This document shows, in pieces, positions 45,430 to 54,683 of a stretch of DNA of 64,000 bases. The DNA is from Pararhodobacter sp. (lineage in GTDB: Bacteria > Pseudomonadota > Alphaproteobacteria > Rhodobacterales > Rhodobacteraceae), in assembly GCA_020832665.1 (NCBI GenBank), contig JAFIEG010000004.1, forward strand, positions 18,558-82,557, read 5' to 3'. The notes beneath the pieces are model-generated. The model did no database searches. It saw only the letters and a program-made list of their open reading frames with translations, and was not told the DNA's origin. The translations under genes were made by a program, and so were the position numbers. The stretch's first letter is position 1, and every line of letters starts with the position of its first letter.

Positions 45430-45884
45430 GAAGCGGCCGGGCGTTTGCGCATCAGCGCGGCCCGCTCGCAAATGCCGCACAGAACCCCGTCCTGATTGAA
45501 GCACTCATGCTGCAAGGTCACGATCCCTTCGCCGGGACGCGACTTGCTTTCGCGCTTGGCCAGAACCGTCGTCCGAATACGGATCGTGTCGCCCTCGAAC
45601 AAGGGATGGGGAAAGCGGACCTTGTCCATGCCCAGATTGGCGATGGTGGTGCCGAAGGTGGTGTCGTTCACGCTCATTCCCACCATGCAACCCAAGGTGA
45701 AAAGGCTGTTTACAAGCGGACGTTTCCAGACCGATTTCGCCGCCGCATGGGCATCTATATGCACCGGCTGGGTGTTCATGGTCAGAAGCGAGAACCATTG
45801 GTTGTCGGTCTGGGTGATCGTTCTTGTCCATTCGTGATCGAACACCCTGCCCTCTTCGAAATCCTCGTACCAAAGCCCTGCCAT
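45426..45884 (-). CDS. MaoC-family (hot-dog) dehydratase/hydratase
   Basis: 152 residues with a single hot-dog domain. The hydratase-2-like motif reads LLTMNTQPVHIDAHAA, where the usual D-x-N-P-x-H is N-T-Q-P-V-H, a variant form of the active-site loop. Other conserved parts are PLVNSLFTLGCMVGMSV and HPLFEGDTIRIRTTV. MaoC proteins with this pattern include mesaconyl-, itaconyl- and methylmalyl-CoA hydratases. With the neighbouring CitE-like lyase this suggests hydration of an unsaturated dicarboxylyl-CoA to a 3-hydroxy acid. Its start overlaps the carboxylase alpha stop. Confidence 0.87.
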   Translation of the reverse strand: MAGLWYEDFEEGRVFDHEWTRTITQTDNQWFSLLTMNTQPVHIDAHAAAKSVWKRPLVNSLFTLGCMVGMSVNDTTFGTTIANLGMDKVRFPHPLFEGDTIRIRTTVLAKRESKSRPGEGIVTLQHECFNQDGVLCGICERAALMRKRPAAS

Positions 45885-47836
45885 CAGCCGGTTTCCTCCA
45901 TGTCAATCAGGATTGTCTTCGCACTCAGGGTCTCGCCTGCCGCACAGGCGACGCGGCGGATCCGGCCATCGAAGGGTGCGCTCAGCGTGTGCACCAGTTT
46001 CATCGCCTCCATTTCGACCAGCGCCGTGCCGGCGCGGACCTGGTCGCCCTCGGCCACATGAACCTGCGTCACAAGGCCCGTCAACGGCGCCAGCAACTGC
46101 CCGCGCGGGGCTTCGTCGGCGCTCGCGCCAATGCGCGCCTCGGCCAGCGGGCGCAAGGCAAGCGACAGGCTCAGACCTTCGCCGCAGGCATGGGTCATGC
46201 CATCGCCACTCCAGCACCGCACCGCGCCGGGCTCGAGCGGCGTTGGCTTGTCGCCATCAAGAACGGCCGGTTGCGCCCCCAGCAGCAGAAGCAAGTCAAC
46301 ATCGCCATAGGTATCCGACACATGCAGCGGCACCCGCCCTGCAGCGCCGTCATGCCTGGCGGTCACGCGAAAGCCGTCGGTGCGCGTATGCGGCGGGTCA
46401 TCAAGGGAGAGGGCTGCCAGCGCCGCTTGCCCACGCAGGCGCAACAGCGCCGCGGGGTCAGGTCGCCAGCCATCGGGAAAGGCTTCGGCGAGAAATCCGG
46501 TGGTGGCCCGCCCGGCGGCAAAGGCCGGGGCGCGAAGACAATCGGCCAGAAAGGCCTGGTTCGTGTCAAGCCCGGGCATTGCCAGCGCATCCAGGCCGGC
46601 GATCAGGCGCTGGCGCGCCGCGTCCCGGTCGGGGCCGTGGGCGATCAGCTTGGCCAGCATCGAATCGTAGTGCGACCCCACTTCGGTTCGCGCAGCAACG
46701 CCTGTATCAAAACGCAGGCCCGGCGGGGCAACAACGTCGATCAGCTGCCCGGTGGCGGGCAAAAAACCCGCATCGGGGCGCTCTGCATTGATGCGGACCT
46801 CGATCGCATGACCGCGCGGGCAAATCTGATCCTGGCGCAATGGAAGCGGCAGGCCGGCGGCCTGTCTTAGCTGAAACTCGACCAGATCGACACCGCAGAT
46901 CGCTTCGGTGACCGGATGTTCGACCTGAAGCCGGGTGTTCATCTCCAGAAACCACGGCTCGGTTCCGTCTTGTTCCATGATGAATTCGACCGTGCCCGCG
47001 CCCTCGTATCGAATGGCCTTGACCAGAGCCAGAGACGCCTCGAACAGGCGCGCACGCACGGCATCGGGGAGATCGGGTGCGGGAGCCTCTTCGATAAACT
47101 TCTGATGGTTGCGCTGCACCGAGCAGTCGCGTTCATGAAAATGCAGCGCACCGCCCTGCCCGTCCCCGAAAACCTGCACTTCGAGATGGCGCGGCGACTG
47201 GACCAGTTTTTCCAGGAACAGCGTATCGTCACCAAAGGCCGAGCCGGCCTCGGCCCCGGCGACGGCAAGGGCGGCAGCCAGATCCTCGGGCCGGTCCACG
47301 CGCCGCATGCCACGCCCGCCGCCGCCGGAACTGGCCTTGACCATCACCGGGTAGCCCAACTGCTGCGCTGCCTGAGCCAGCCGCGCGGGGTCGGTGCAAG
47401 CGGCGTCAAATCCCGGCACCACGGGCACGCCCGCCTGCTGGGCAATGCGCCGGGCCTCGATCTTGGAGCCCATGCGCCTCACGGCCTCGGGCGACGGCCC
47501 CACGAAATTCAGTCCGGCATCGAGACAGGCCTGAACAAATTCCGCATTTTCGGAAAGAAAACCGTAGCCCGGATGCACCGCATCCACCCCCGCACCAAGC
47601 GCTGCCTCGATCACGGCAGAGATGTTCAGATAGCTCGCGCTTGCCGGTGCGGCACCGATGCATGTCGCCATGTCGGCCATCCGCACATGCAGCGCACCGG
47701 CATCGGCCTGCGAATGCACGGCGACGGTGCGCAGGCCCAGTCTGCGGCAGGTGGCGATCACGCGGCAGGCGATCTCGCCCCGGTTGGCGATCAGCACGCT
47801 GCGTATTGGGCGGGGGGCGGTCAGGAACTCTGTCAT
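45884..47836 (-). CDS. Biotin-dependent acyl-CoA carboxylase, alpha subunit (biotin carboxylase + BCCP)
   Basis: 650 residues. The biotin carboxylase domain (1-450) has SVLIANRGEIACRVIATCRRLG, ATP-grasp loop KASSGGGGRGMRRV, HFHERDCSVQRNHQKFIEEAP and EMNTRLQVEHPVTE. A linker is followed by the BCCP domain with biotinyl-lysine K613 in VEMEAMKLVHTL. The layout matches the alpha chains of 3-methylcrotonyl-CoA and geranyl-CoA carboxylases (LiuD/AtuF class). It carboxylates biotin with ATP and bicarbonate for transfer by the beta subunit encoded 3 bases upstream. Substrate choice lies in the beta subunit. Confidence 0.93.
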   Translation of the reverse strand: MTEFLTAPRPIRSVLIANRGEIACRVIATCRRLGLRTVAVHSQADAGALHVRMADMATCIGAAPASASYLNISAVIEAALGAGVDAVHPGYGFLSENAEFVQACLDAGLNFVGPSPEAVRRMGSKIEARRIAQQAGVPVVPGFDAACTDPARLAQAAQQLGYPVMVKASSGGGGRGMRRVDRPEDLAAALAVAGAEAGSAFGDDTLFLEKLVQSPRHLEVQVFGDGQGGALHFHERDCSVQRNHQKFIEEAPAPDLPDAVRARLFEASLALVKAIRYEGAGTVEFIMEQDGTEPWFLEMNTRLQVEHPVTEAICGVDLVEFQLRQAAGLPLPLRQDQICPRGHAIEVRINAERPDAGFLPATGQLIDVVAPPGLRFDTGVAARTEVGSHYDSMLAKLIAHGPDRDAARQRLIAGLDALAMPGLDTNQAFLADCLRAPAFAAGRATTGFLAEAFPDGWRPDPAALLRLRGQAALAALSLDDPPHTRTDGFRVTARHDGAAGRVPLHVSDTYGDVDLLLLLGAQPAVLDGDKPTPLEPGAVRCWSGDGMTHACGEGLSLSLALRPLAEARIGASADEAPRGQLLAPLTGLVTQVHVAEGDQVRAGTALVEMEAMKLVHTLSAPFDGRIRRVACAAGETLSAKTILIDMEETG

Positions 47837-47839
47837 CGG

Positions 47840-49441
47840 TTACATCCTGTAGACCGGCCGAACCGGTCGGACTTCAGGGCGCATGGCGCCGATTGCAAGA
47901 CACAGGCCCAGAACGCGGCGGGTGTCGCGCGGGTCGATGATTCCATCATCGAACAATCGTGCCGTGCAGAAATAGGGATCGGATTTTTCCTCGAAAATCC
48001 GACGCAGCTTGGCCTCGTGGGCGGCGAGTTCCTCCTCGCTGGCGGGATTGCGCGAAATCGATGCGCGGCGCAGGTCCATCAACACCGACGAGCCCACATC
48101 GGGGTTCATGCCGCCCAGCCGGGCGTTGGGCCACATGAACAGGAAGTTCGGGCGAAACCCCCGCCCCGACATGCCGTAATTTCCTGCCCCATAGGATGAA
48201 CCGGTAATCACCGCATAGCGCGGCACACGGGTGTTCGACATGGCATAGACAAGCTTGGCCGAGTGTTTCGAAATCCCGCCCAGTTCGGCCTCGCGGCCCA
48301 CCATGAAGCCAGTGGTGTTTTGCAAGAACAGCAAGGGCACCCCGCGCTGGTCGCACAGTTCGATGAAATGCGTGCCCTTCAGACAGGCTTCCGAGAACAG
48401 GACCCCGTTATTGGCGATGATGCCCACCGAAAAGCCCTCGATATGGGCGAAGCCGCAAACCAGCGTTTCCCCCCAGGCGGGTTTGAATTCGTGAAATGCA
48501 CTGTTATCCACCAGCCTGGCGATGACTTCGCGCTGATCGAAGGGGTGGCGCAGATTGGTGCCGACAATCCCGGGGAGTTCGCCCGAGTCGAAGCGCGGTG
48601 GCCTGGGGGTTAGCCGTCCGGGTCCGAAAGGCTGCGCATAGTTGAGTGCGGCCACCATGTCGCGCAAGCGACCCAGCGCGGCAGCCTCATTCGGGGCGAT
48701 GTGATCGCTTACACCCGATTGATGCGTGTGCAGCCTGGCCCCGCCAAGCTCGCTTCGATCCACGATCTCGGAAATCGCGGCCTTGACGATCTGCGGCCCG
48801 CCAAGATGGATCGAGGCGTTGCCCTGCACCATCACGAATTCATCGCAAAGCGCGGGGATATAAGCGCCGCCCGCCGTGCATTCGCCAAACACCGCGGCCA
48901 ACTGCGGGATGCCCTGAGCGGACATCCGGCATTGCCGGTAGAAGGTGCCGCCGAAGTGGTTTTCGTCATAAAAGACCTCTTCCAGCTGGTTCAGATTCGC
49001 CCCGCCGCAATCGACCAGATACAGAACCGGGAGGCGGTTCTCGGCCGCGATGTCCTGCGCGCGGATGTGCTTCTTCACGGTCTCGCGGTAAAAACTGCCT
49101 CCTTTCACCGTCGCGTCGTTGGCGATGATCATGCAGGCTGTGCCGCGCACGGTGCCAATGCCGGTGACAATGCCCGCAGAGGGCAATTCGCCCCCGTACA
49201 GCCCCCAGGCCGCCAGCGGGGTCAACTCCAGAAAACCCGTGCCGGGATCGATCAGAAGGTCGATGCGTTCGCGCACCAGTATCTTGCCGCGCGCGCGGTG
49301 GCGTTCCACCATCTTCGGTCCGCCCCCGCCAAGCGCCCATTGCAGCCGTGCGTGCAACTGATCGGTAATCTCTTCGTACGCAGCGGCGCGCGCGCGGAAA
49401 TCAGCGGAATTCGGGTCAATGCTGGTTTGCAGAATGGTCAT
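47840..49441 (-). CDS. Acyl-CoA carboxylase, beta (carboxyltransferase) subunit, MCC-like
   Basis: 533 residues from ATG 49441; a TTG at 49477 would extend it by 12 residues with no better ribosome site. The crotonase-fold carboxyltransferase contains ARGKILVRERIDLLIDPGTGFLE, IVTGIGTVRGTACMIIANDATVKGG (in segments), GGANLNQLEEVFYDENHFG, GECTAGGAYIPALCDE, LFLQNTTGFMVG and GSSYGAGNYGMSGRGFRPNFLF. These match the 3-methylcrotonyl-CoA carboxylase beta type (LiuB/AtuC) rather than propionyl-CoA carboxylase. It would gamma-carboxylate a 3-methyl-2-enoyl-CoA. The partner alpha subunit follows directly. Confidence 0.92.
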   Translation of the reverse strand: MTILQTSIDPNSADFRARAAAYEEITDQLHARLQWALGGGGPKMVERHRARGKILVRERIDLLIDPGTGFLELTPLAAWGLYGGELPSAGIVTGIGTVRGTACMIIANDATVKGGSFYRETVKKHIRAQDIAAENRLPVLYLVDCGGANLNQLEEVFYDENHFGGTFYRQCRMSAQGIPQLAAVFGECTAGGAYIPALCDEFVMVQGNASIHLGGPQIVKAAISEIVDRSELGGARLHTHQSGVSDHIAPNEAAALGRLRDMVAALNYAQPFGPGRLTPRPPRFDSGELPGIVGTNLRHPFDQREVIARLVDNSAFHEFKPAWGETLVCGFAHIEGFSVGIIANNGVLFSEACLKGTHFIELCDQRGVPLLFLQNTTGFMVGREAELGGISKHSAKLVYAMSNTRVPRYAVITGSSYGAGNYGMSGRGFRPNFLFMWPNARLGGMNPDVGSSVLMDLRRASISRNPASEEELAAHEAKLRRIFEEKSDPYFCTARLFDDGIIDPRDTRRVLGLCLAIGAMRPEVRPVRPVYRM

Positions 49442-49477
49442 TGGTGTGCAGTCTTTTCTTGTTATTCGGTTGTGCAA

Positions 49478-50674
49478 TCAGCGCTGCCTGTCGTCTTGAA
49501 GGGGCGTGGAAACAGTGAAGCGCTTGATCCAGTGCAGGTGATCCACGCCAAGGCGGGTAAGGCGGCGAAAAGCCGCTATGACGGCATCTTCGGGCAGGCG
49601 CGGTCCGGTCAGTTCCAGAGTAATCACGTCACGGCTGCCCTCGCGGGTGATACGCGCGCGCGCTTCGGTTTCGCCGGAAAGCTCCAGTGAAAGCCGGGCC
49701 AGATGATGTGGATAGATGAAGATTTCACGCACCTTGACACCAGACCCGACCCGCCCGCTGACCGGCCCCAGCCGGGTGACAAACCCGTCGGCGCCGGTTT
49801 CCAGTGCCGCGGCCAGATCGCCGGTGCCAAAGCGGATCATCGGCCATCCGCGCGCCAGAGTGCTGACGACAACCTGGCCTATCTCGCCCGTTTTCAACGC
49901 GACACCGGTTAACGGGTCGCAGATCTGCACCAACCGATCCGGATTTACGGTGTATCCCCCCGATCCTGAAATGTCATACCCCACCAGCCCCAGATCGGCG
50001 GTGCCGTAGCCGGTGTGAACCCTCACGCCATGCGCCGCTTCCAGTGTGGCACGGCGATGCGGCCAGTTCTTGCCCGGCTCGCCCACCACAAAGGCGTGTT
50101 TCAGCGACCAGCGCCCGGCCGTGGAGCCCTGTGCGCGCGCATAGGCGTCGGCAACGGTTTCGAAATAGACGGATGATCCGACAAAGACAGAGACCTTAAG
50201 CGCATCGATCAAGGTGAGCTGCAACTCGGTCTGCCCCGGACCGGACGGAATGACGCTTGCCCCTGTTGCGCGCAGACCCCGGTCGAACAACAGCCCGGCG
50301 GGCACCAGATGATAGGACCAGGTGTTCAGCGCCACATCGTCCGGGCCGATGCCGGCGGCCGAAAACATCCGATCCATTCCCATGCCGCCGGTATCTTCGG
50401 CAAGCACCGGCTCGAAGATCGGCCCGGGTGACACGAATACATGCGCGACATCTGAAATCGGGCCGGCGAGGAAACCGGCAAAGGGCGGGTCTGCCTGCTG
50501 CATGAGCATCAGGTCATCCTTGGTCAGCACCGGCAACCGGTCCAGGCTGCCGGGCACTGCAAGCTCTTCGGGGCGCAAGCCGGCTTCGTCCAGGCGTCGC
50601 GCCAGAGCCGGGGCATGGGCGGCGGCTTCCGCGACGCGGGCGGCGAGCAGCGCCAGTCTGTCGGGGCGGCTCAT
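49478..50674 (-). CDS. Phenylacetate-CoA-ligase-like (PaaK-like) protein with altered P-loop
   Basis: 398 residues from ATG 50674, which overlaps the livF stop. It resembles the PaaK branch of adenylating enzymes: RLPVLTKDDLMLMQ, AFVVGEPGKNWPHRRATLEAAHGVRVHTGYGTADLG (in parts, about 210-250), LARGWPMIRFGTGDLAA and RVGSGVKVREIFIYP. Where PaaK has SSGTTG, this protein reads VSPGPIFEPVL, so the ATP-binding loop is changed. This variant may use a different mechanism or be inactive as a ligase. Its placement after the Liv transporter genes suggests it handles the imported acid. Confidence 0.8.
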   Translation of the reverse strand: MSRPDRLALLAARVAEAAAHAPALARRLDEAGLRPEELAVPGSLDRLPVLTKDDLMLMQQADPPFAGFLAGPISDVAHVFVSPGPIFEPVLAEDTGGMGMDRMFSAAGIGPDDVALNTWSYHLVPAGLLFDRGLRATGASVIPSGPGQTELQLTLIDALKVSVFVGSSVYFETVADAYARAQGSTAGRWSLKHAFVVGEPGKNWPHRRATLEAAHGVRVHTGYGTADLGLVGYDISGSGGYTVNPDRLVQICDPLTGVALKTGEIGQVVVSTLARGWPMIRFGTGDLAAALETGADGFVTRLGPVSGRVGSGVKVREIFIYPHHLARLSLELSGETEARARITREGSRDVITLELTGPRLPEDAVIAAFRRLTRLGVDHLHWIKRFTVSTPLQDDRQR

Positions 50675-51465
50675 CCCAGCCACCTCTTGCGCCGCCGGTA
50701 ATGCTTGACCTCGCGAAAGCTGGGCCGGTCCGCATCGCCGGAAAGGCCGAGATAGAATTCCTGCACGTCCTGATTTCCCTCAAGCTCGGCACGGGTGCCG
50801 TGCAATACGATGCGTCCCCCTTCCATGACATAGCCGTAATCGCACTGGTTGATGGCTGCGCGGGCGTTCTGTTCGACCAGGAGAACGGTCAACCCCTCCT
50901 CGCGCTTGATCCGGGCGATGGTTTCGAACACCTTCTGGGTCAGAATCGGGGCAAGCCCCATCGAGGGCTCATCCAGGATCAGCAGGCGGGGCCGCGCCAT
51001 AAGGGCGCGACCGAGCAGCAGCATCTGCATCTCTCCACCAGAGAGATAGCCCGCGGTTCGGTTCACAAGGCCTGACAGGGCCGGGAAATAGCCGAAGACC
51101 TTGTCGAGATCGGCCCGAACCGCGGCGCGGTCGCGGCGCCTGTGTGCCCCGACCATCAGGTTCTGAAGCACCGTCAGGTGCTCCAGCACGCGCCGCCCCT
51201 CCAACACCTGAACCACCCCAAGGCCAAAGATACCGGCGGGGTCGGCATTGGTGATATCGACGCCGTCAAAGGTTATCCGGCCTGCCGTGACCGTGCCGTG
51301 ATCGGCGTGCAACAGCCCCGATATTGCCTTTAGGGTGGTGGATTTCCCGGCGCCATTGGCGCCGAGAAGCACGGTCATCTGGCCTTCACGGACCTCGATA
51401 TTGGCCGAGCGCAATACCTGGATCACCCCACCATAGATGACATCGACGTTCGAGAGGCTCAGCAT
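50671..51465 (-). CDS. livF: Branched-chain-type ABC transporter ATPase LivF
   Basis: 264 residues from ATG 51465 (GAGGCGGAT upstream). Walker A GANGAGKST, signature YLSGGEMQML, Walker B RLLILDEPSMGLAP, and the switch His position replaced by Gln-Asn in LLVEQNA, as is normal for LivF. It pairs with LivG as the ATPase dimer of the importer. Its start is 8 bases after the binding-protein gene, and its stop overlaps the PaaK-like start. The C-terminal tail RREVKHYRRRKRW-like basic end is slightly longer than usual. Confidence 0.93.
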   Translation of the reverse strand: MLSLSNVDVIYGGVIQVLRSANIEVREGQMTVLLGANGAGKSTTLKAISGLLHADHGTVTAGRITFDGVDITNADPAGIFGLGVVQVLEGRRVLEHLTVLQNLMVGAHRRRDRAAVRADLDKVFGYFPALSGLVNRTAGYLSGGEMQMLLLGRALMARPRLLILDEPSMGLAPILTQKVFETIARIKREEGLTVLLVEQNARAAINQCDYGYVMEGGRIVLHGTRAELEGNQDVQEFYLGLSGDADRPSFREVKHYRRRKRWLG

Positions 51466-51472
51466 ATCCGCC

Positions 51473-52666
51473 TCACCAGCGCGACAGGGGCGGCACCGGC
51501 AGCCAGTCATCGGTCAGCCCGACGATCTCGCCGTTGCGCACCACTTCGGCGGTTGCCACGATGTCACCCACCGGGAAGGGTGCAGTCGCGTCAAAGGACA
51601 GGCTCGGCAAGACGCCCATAAGCTCTTCTTCCGTGTATTCATGCGCAAGAAGGGCGTCATACATCGCCTGTCCGGTGACGTTTTCGGCCCCGACATCGGC
51701 TATCGCGCGCTCCAGAACCCGCAGCGCAAGAATAGCCTGGGCCGCAGACTGCGCGGTAATCAGGCCCCATTCGCCATCGGTGTGATGCTCGAGATAGATA
51801 TCTCGCATGGGCAGCTCGGCCCGACCCGGCGCGGCAAAACTGAAGGCAGAGTAAAATCCCTCGAGCCGTTCCAGGGGAATGCCCTTGGCCACTTCGTAGA
51901 GGCCGTTATGCGTGGACATCACGATTGGCACGCGCCGGCCCAGCTCGTCCATGGCATTGGTCGCGGCAATCACCTGCGCGGTGGTGCCACCGACCAGCAG
52001 CACGTCGGGATCATCGGCCAGCGCCGAGCGCACCTGTGCATTCAGCGACACGGGCGAGGTGTCTGCCCATTGCGTGCCGGTCACCACGAAGCGGTCGGGA
52101 TGTTCCGCGGCGAGCTGGCGCACGCCGTTCACCTGATCGACGAAACCCGCCTGGTTCTGCGTCGAAATCGCCGCGATCCGCAGGATATCGCCCTTTTCCT
52201 CCTGCAGGTGGGCGAACAGGCCTGCAAATTCATGGCTATAGGTGGGCCGGATAGCAAAATGCCAGCCGTCGGGCTGCCATACCAGCCCGACCATCGCGGT
52301 GCCGATCAGCATGGGCACGCGGTCGTTCGGCAGCCGCCCCATGAGCGTGGTCAGATCCGGCGAGCCAAATCCCAGATGCATGACCGGGTTTTCAGATGAC
52401 AGAATCGTCGGCCATGTGCGCGCGATCACCGATGCATCATAACGCATGTCGTGGATGCGCAGATCAACATTTACCCCCAGTTCTTCGCCGGTTGTGGCAT
52501 TCCACCAGTCAACGGTGGCGCGCAACCCCGACATGGCATCGGGCATCACATCGGCAAACGGGCCGGAAAAGTCGGCACTGGCGGAAAAAACATAGGTCTG
52601 GGCCGCGGCCGCATTGGCCATGCCCAACCCGAGCACGCCTGCAGCCAAGATTGTCTTGATCCTCAT
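51473..52666 (-). CDS. livK: Liv-type ABC transporter substrate-binding protein
   Basis: 397 residues. Signal peptide TILAAGVLGLGMANAAAAQ, then a type I periplasmic binding fold: YVFSASADFSGPFADVMPDAMSGLRATVDWWN (in two parts, residues about 25-56), LRIHDMRYDASVIA, RIAAISTQNQAGFVDQVNG and VLLVGGTTAQVIAATNAM. GGGAGGAGACACT precedes the ATG. Liv-type proteins of this branch bind amino acids, aromatic acids or short fatty acids; the ligand is unknown. It is encoded between livM and livF. Confidence 0.92.
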   Translation of the reverse strand: MRIKTILAAGVLGLGMANAAAAQTYVFSASADFSGPFADVMPDAMSGLRATVDWWNATTGEELGVNVDLRIHDMRYDASVIARTWPTILSSENPVMHLGFGSPDLTTLMGRLPNDRVPMLIGTAMVGLVWQPDGWHFAIRPTYSHEFAGLFAHLQEEKGDILRIAAISTQNQAGFVDQVNGVRQLAAEHPDRFVVTGTQWADTSPVSLNAQVRSALADDPDVLLVGGTTAQVIAATNAMDELGRRVPIVMSTHNGLYEVAKGIPLERLEGFYSAFSFAAPGRAELPMRDIYLEHHTDGEWGLITAQSAAQAILALRVLERAIADVGAENVTGQAMYDALLAHEYTEEELMGVLPSLSFDATAPFPVGDIVATAEVVRNGEIVGLTDDWLPVPPLSRW

Positions 52667-52733
52667 AGTGTCTCCTCCCAGTTTGGGCAGTCCATGATGG
52701 CACCACCCGGTGCACCGTCTCCGGTCGCCGCGG

Positions 52734-53780
52734 TTACGTCCGCGGAAATGGCCAGAGCCGGAATGCCGTCATTGTCGTGGTCCACAGATGCGCCAGCCCG
52801 CGCGGCTCGAAGATGAGGGCCAGCAGAATGCACAGCGCCAGAACCACCGAGTTCAGGGCAAAGATCGTGCCGCCGGCCCCACCCGTCTGCAGCGCCATGT
52901 TGCCAATCGTGTGCAGCCCCTCTTGCAGGAGCGTGATGAAAAGCACACCCAATATGGCCCCCAGCGGCGAATGCAGCCCGCCCACGATCAGCATGCCCAG
53001 ATACCAGACCGAGGCAAACAGCGTGAAGTTCGTGGCCGTGACAAACTGCAGCGAATAAGCCGTCAGTGCCCCGGCAACCCCGGCAAACAACGCGCCGGCG
53101 AAGAACGCCTCGATCTTGATGCGCGCCACCGGAATACCCATCACATCGGCAGCGGTGTCGTTGTCGTGCACCGCCCGGAGCGCGCGCCCGAAGCGTGTGC
53201 GCGGGATATTGAACACGGCCCAGGTGCAAAACAGCACCAAGACCAGCGCGAGATAGTAAAGCCCTGTCGTCGTGCCCAGATTGACTCCGGCAAGCCGGGG
53301 CGCGACGACCGGCATGCCCACCAGCCCGCCCAGCCAGGCCATCGGCAGCGCCATGATGATGATGGGAAACATTACCTGGGCTGCCAGGGTGGTGAGCGCC
53401 AGATAGAACCCCCGCACCCGGATCGCGGGGAGCGCAAACAGCACCGACACCGCCCCGGTGATCAACGCCGCCGCCGGGATGCACAACCAGAACGGCACCC
53501 CCATGCCCGACAGCTTTGCCGTGGCAAAGGCCCCCACACCCACAAAGGCCGATTGCGCGATGTTGATCTGCCCGGCCATGCCGACCGTCACGCAAAGCCC
53601 GTAAACGGCGATCAGGGTGATGAACAGAAAAGTCAGCTCGCCAAGCAACCAGGGCCCTACGGTAAAGGGGAGCGCGGCCAGACATGCCAGCAAAAGCAGC
53701 CCGGCAACCCGTGACCGGCGCGTTTCCAGTACGCGCGATTCAGCGTTGTAGCGGTCGAACCAGAGTCCGGTGGGTCTCAT
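52734..53780 (-). CDS. livM: Liv-type ABC transporter permease LivM
   Basis: 348 residues with about eight to ten helices. LivM hallmarks are GMAGQINIAQSAFVGVGAFATAKL, FALPAIRVRGFYLALTTLAAQV and RAVHDNDTAADVMGIPVARIKIEAFF (the cytoplasmic EAA-like loop, in parts). It forms the inner-membrane channel with LivH, whose gene ends 3 bases before this start. A 67-base gap separates it from livK. Confidence 0.93.
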   Translation of the reverse strand: MRPTGLWFDRYNAESRVLETRRSRVAGLLLLACLAALPFTVGPWLLGELTFLFITLIAVYGLCVTVGMAGQINIAQSAFVGVGAFATAKLSGMGVPFWLCIPAAALITGAVSVLFALPAIRVRGFYLALTTLAAQVMFPIIIMALPMAWLGGLVGMPVVAPRLAGVNLGTTTGLYYLALVLVLFCTWAVFNIPRTRFGRALRAVHDNDTAADVMGIPVARIKIEAFFAGALFAGVAGALTAYSLQFVTATNFTLFASVWYLGMLIVGGLHSPLGAILGVLFITLLQEGLHTIGNMALQTGGAGGTIFALNSVVLALCILLALIFEPRGLAHLWTTTMTAFRLWPFPRT

Positions 53781-53783
53781 GAA

Positions 53784-54683
53784 TCAGAGCCTTTCTATCT
53801 TGCGCCAGCCGAACAGCCCGTAGGGTCGGATCAGGAGCACCGCAATCATCGCGGCATAGGGCAGCACGCCCGATGCGGCACCATTGGTCATCGGGTCCAG
53901 ATAGGTGATTGCCAGCGCCTCGAGCACGCCGATGATGACCCCCGCAAGCGGCGCACCGCGGATACTTTCCATCCCGCCAAGCAGCGCGACGGGCAACGCC
54001 TTGAAGCCAATATGCGCCACCTCGAGCGACAGGATGGAACCCGACAGCAAGACCACCGCCGCCACCGTCGCCAGCAGGGTGCTCAAAACCCAGGCTACGG
54101 CGATCGCCTGGCGCACCGAGACCCCCAGCGACAGCGCGATGGTGTGATCCTCGGCCACCGCCGCCAGACGCAGGCCGAACCGCGAGCGGGTGAAAAAGGC
54201 ATGCAGGGCGAATGTCAGCGCGACGGTAAAGACCGCGCCGATCAGTAGCCGCGTGTTGAAAAGGAAGGGGCCGAAGCTGAGCGCGCCCTCGGGCAGGATC
54301 ACGGGAGCGCCGCGGGTGCGTGCGCCCCACAGCAACTGCGCCAGGCCATGCACCAGGATCAGCAGCGCAACACCGGCCATGAAGATGGTAAAGGCGGGCT
54401 GGCCGATCAGAGGCCGGAAAATGGCGCGCTCCATGACCATGCCGAAGATCACACAGGCGATCCCGGTCAGGATCAGCGCTACCGGCAAGGGCAGATCATA
54501 GCCCGCCGCTCGCGCCCCGGCGGTGAAGGTCCACAGCAGGAAGGCCCCGAACATCAGCACCTCGCCCTGGGCAAGATTGATGATCTTCGAGGCGCGATAG
54601 ACCACGACGAAGCAGATGGCCACCAGCCCGTAGACGAGCCCCACAAGCGTGCCTTCGATCAGGATCTGGATCAGTTCGATCAT
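53784..54683 (-). CDS. livH: Liv-type ABC transporter permease LivH
   Basis: 299 residues, about eight helices. LivH hallmarks are GTLVGLVYGLVAICFVVVYRASKIINLAQGE, AVAEDHTIALSLGVSVRQAIAVAW and GFKALPVALLGGMESIRGAPLAGVIIGV (in segments). It pairs with LivM. Its start overlaps the stop of the long acyl-CoA synthetase upstream (ATGA), so ligase and transporter are made together. Confidence 0.93.
   Translation of the reverse strand: MIELIQILIEGTLVGLVYGLVAICFVVVYRASKIINLAQGEVLMFGAFLLWTFTAGARAAGYDLPLPVALILTGIACVIFGMVMERAIFRPLIGQPAFTIFMAGVALLILVHGLAQLLWGARTRGAPVILPEGALSFGPFLFNTRLLIGAVFTVALTFALHAFFTRSRFGLRLAAVAEDHTIALSLGVSVRQAIAVAWVLSTLLATVAAVVLLSGSILSLEVAHIGFKALPVALLGGMESIRGAPLAGVIIGVLEALAITYLDPMTNGAASGVLPYAAMIAVLLIRPYGLFGWRKIERL

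Noticed and set aside
43736..45499. 587-codon plus-strand frame
   Set aside because: Antisense to citE-like and SDR genes that show clear family motifs.
45884..49690. Several 300-430-codon plus-strand frames
   Set aside because: Antisense to the two carboxylase subunits, which have complete conserved motifs.
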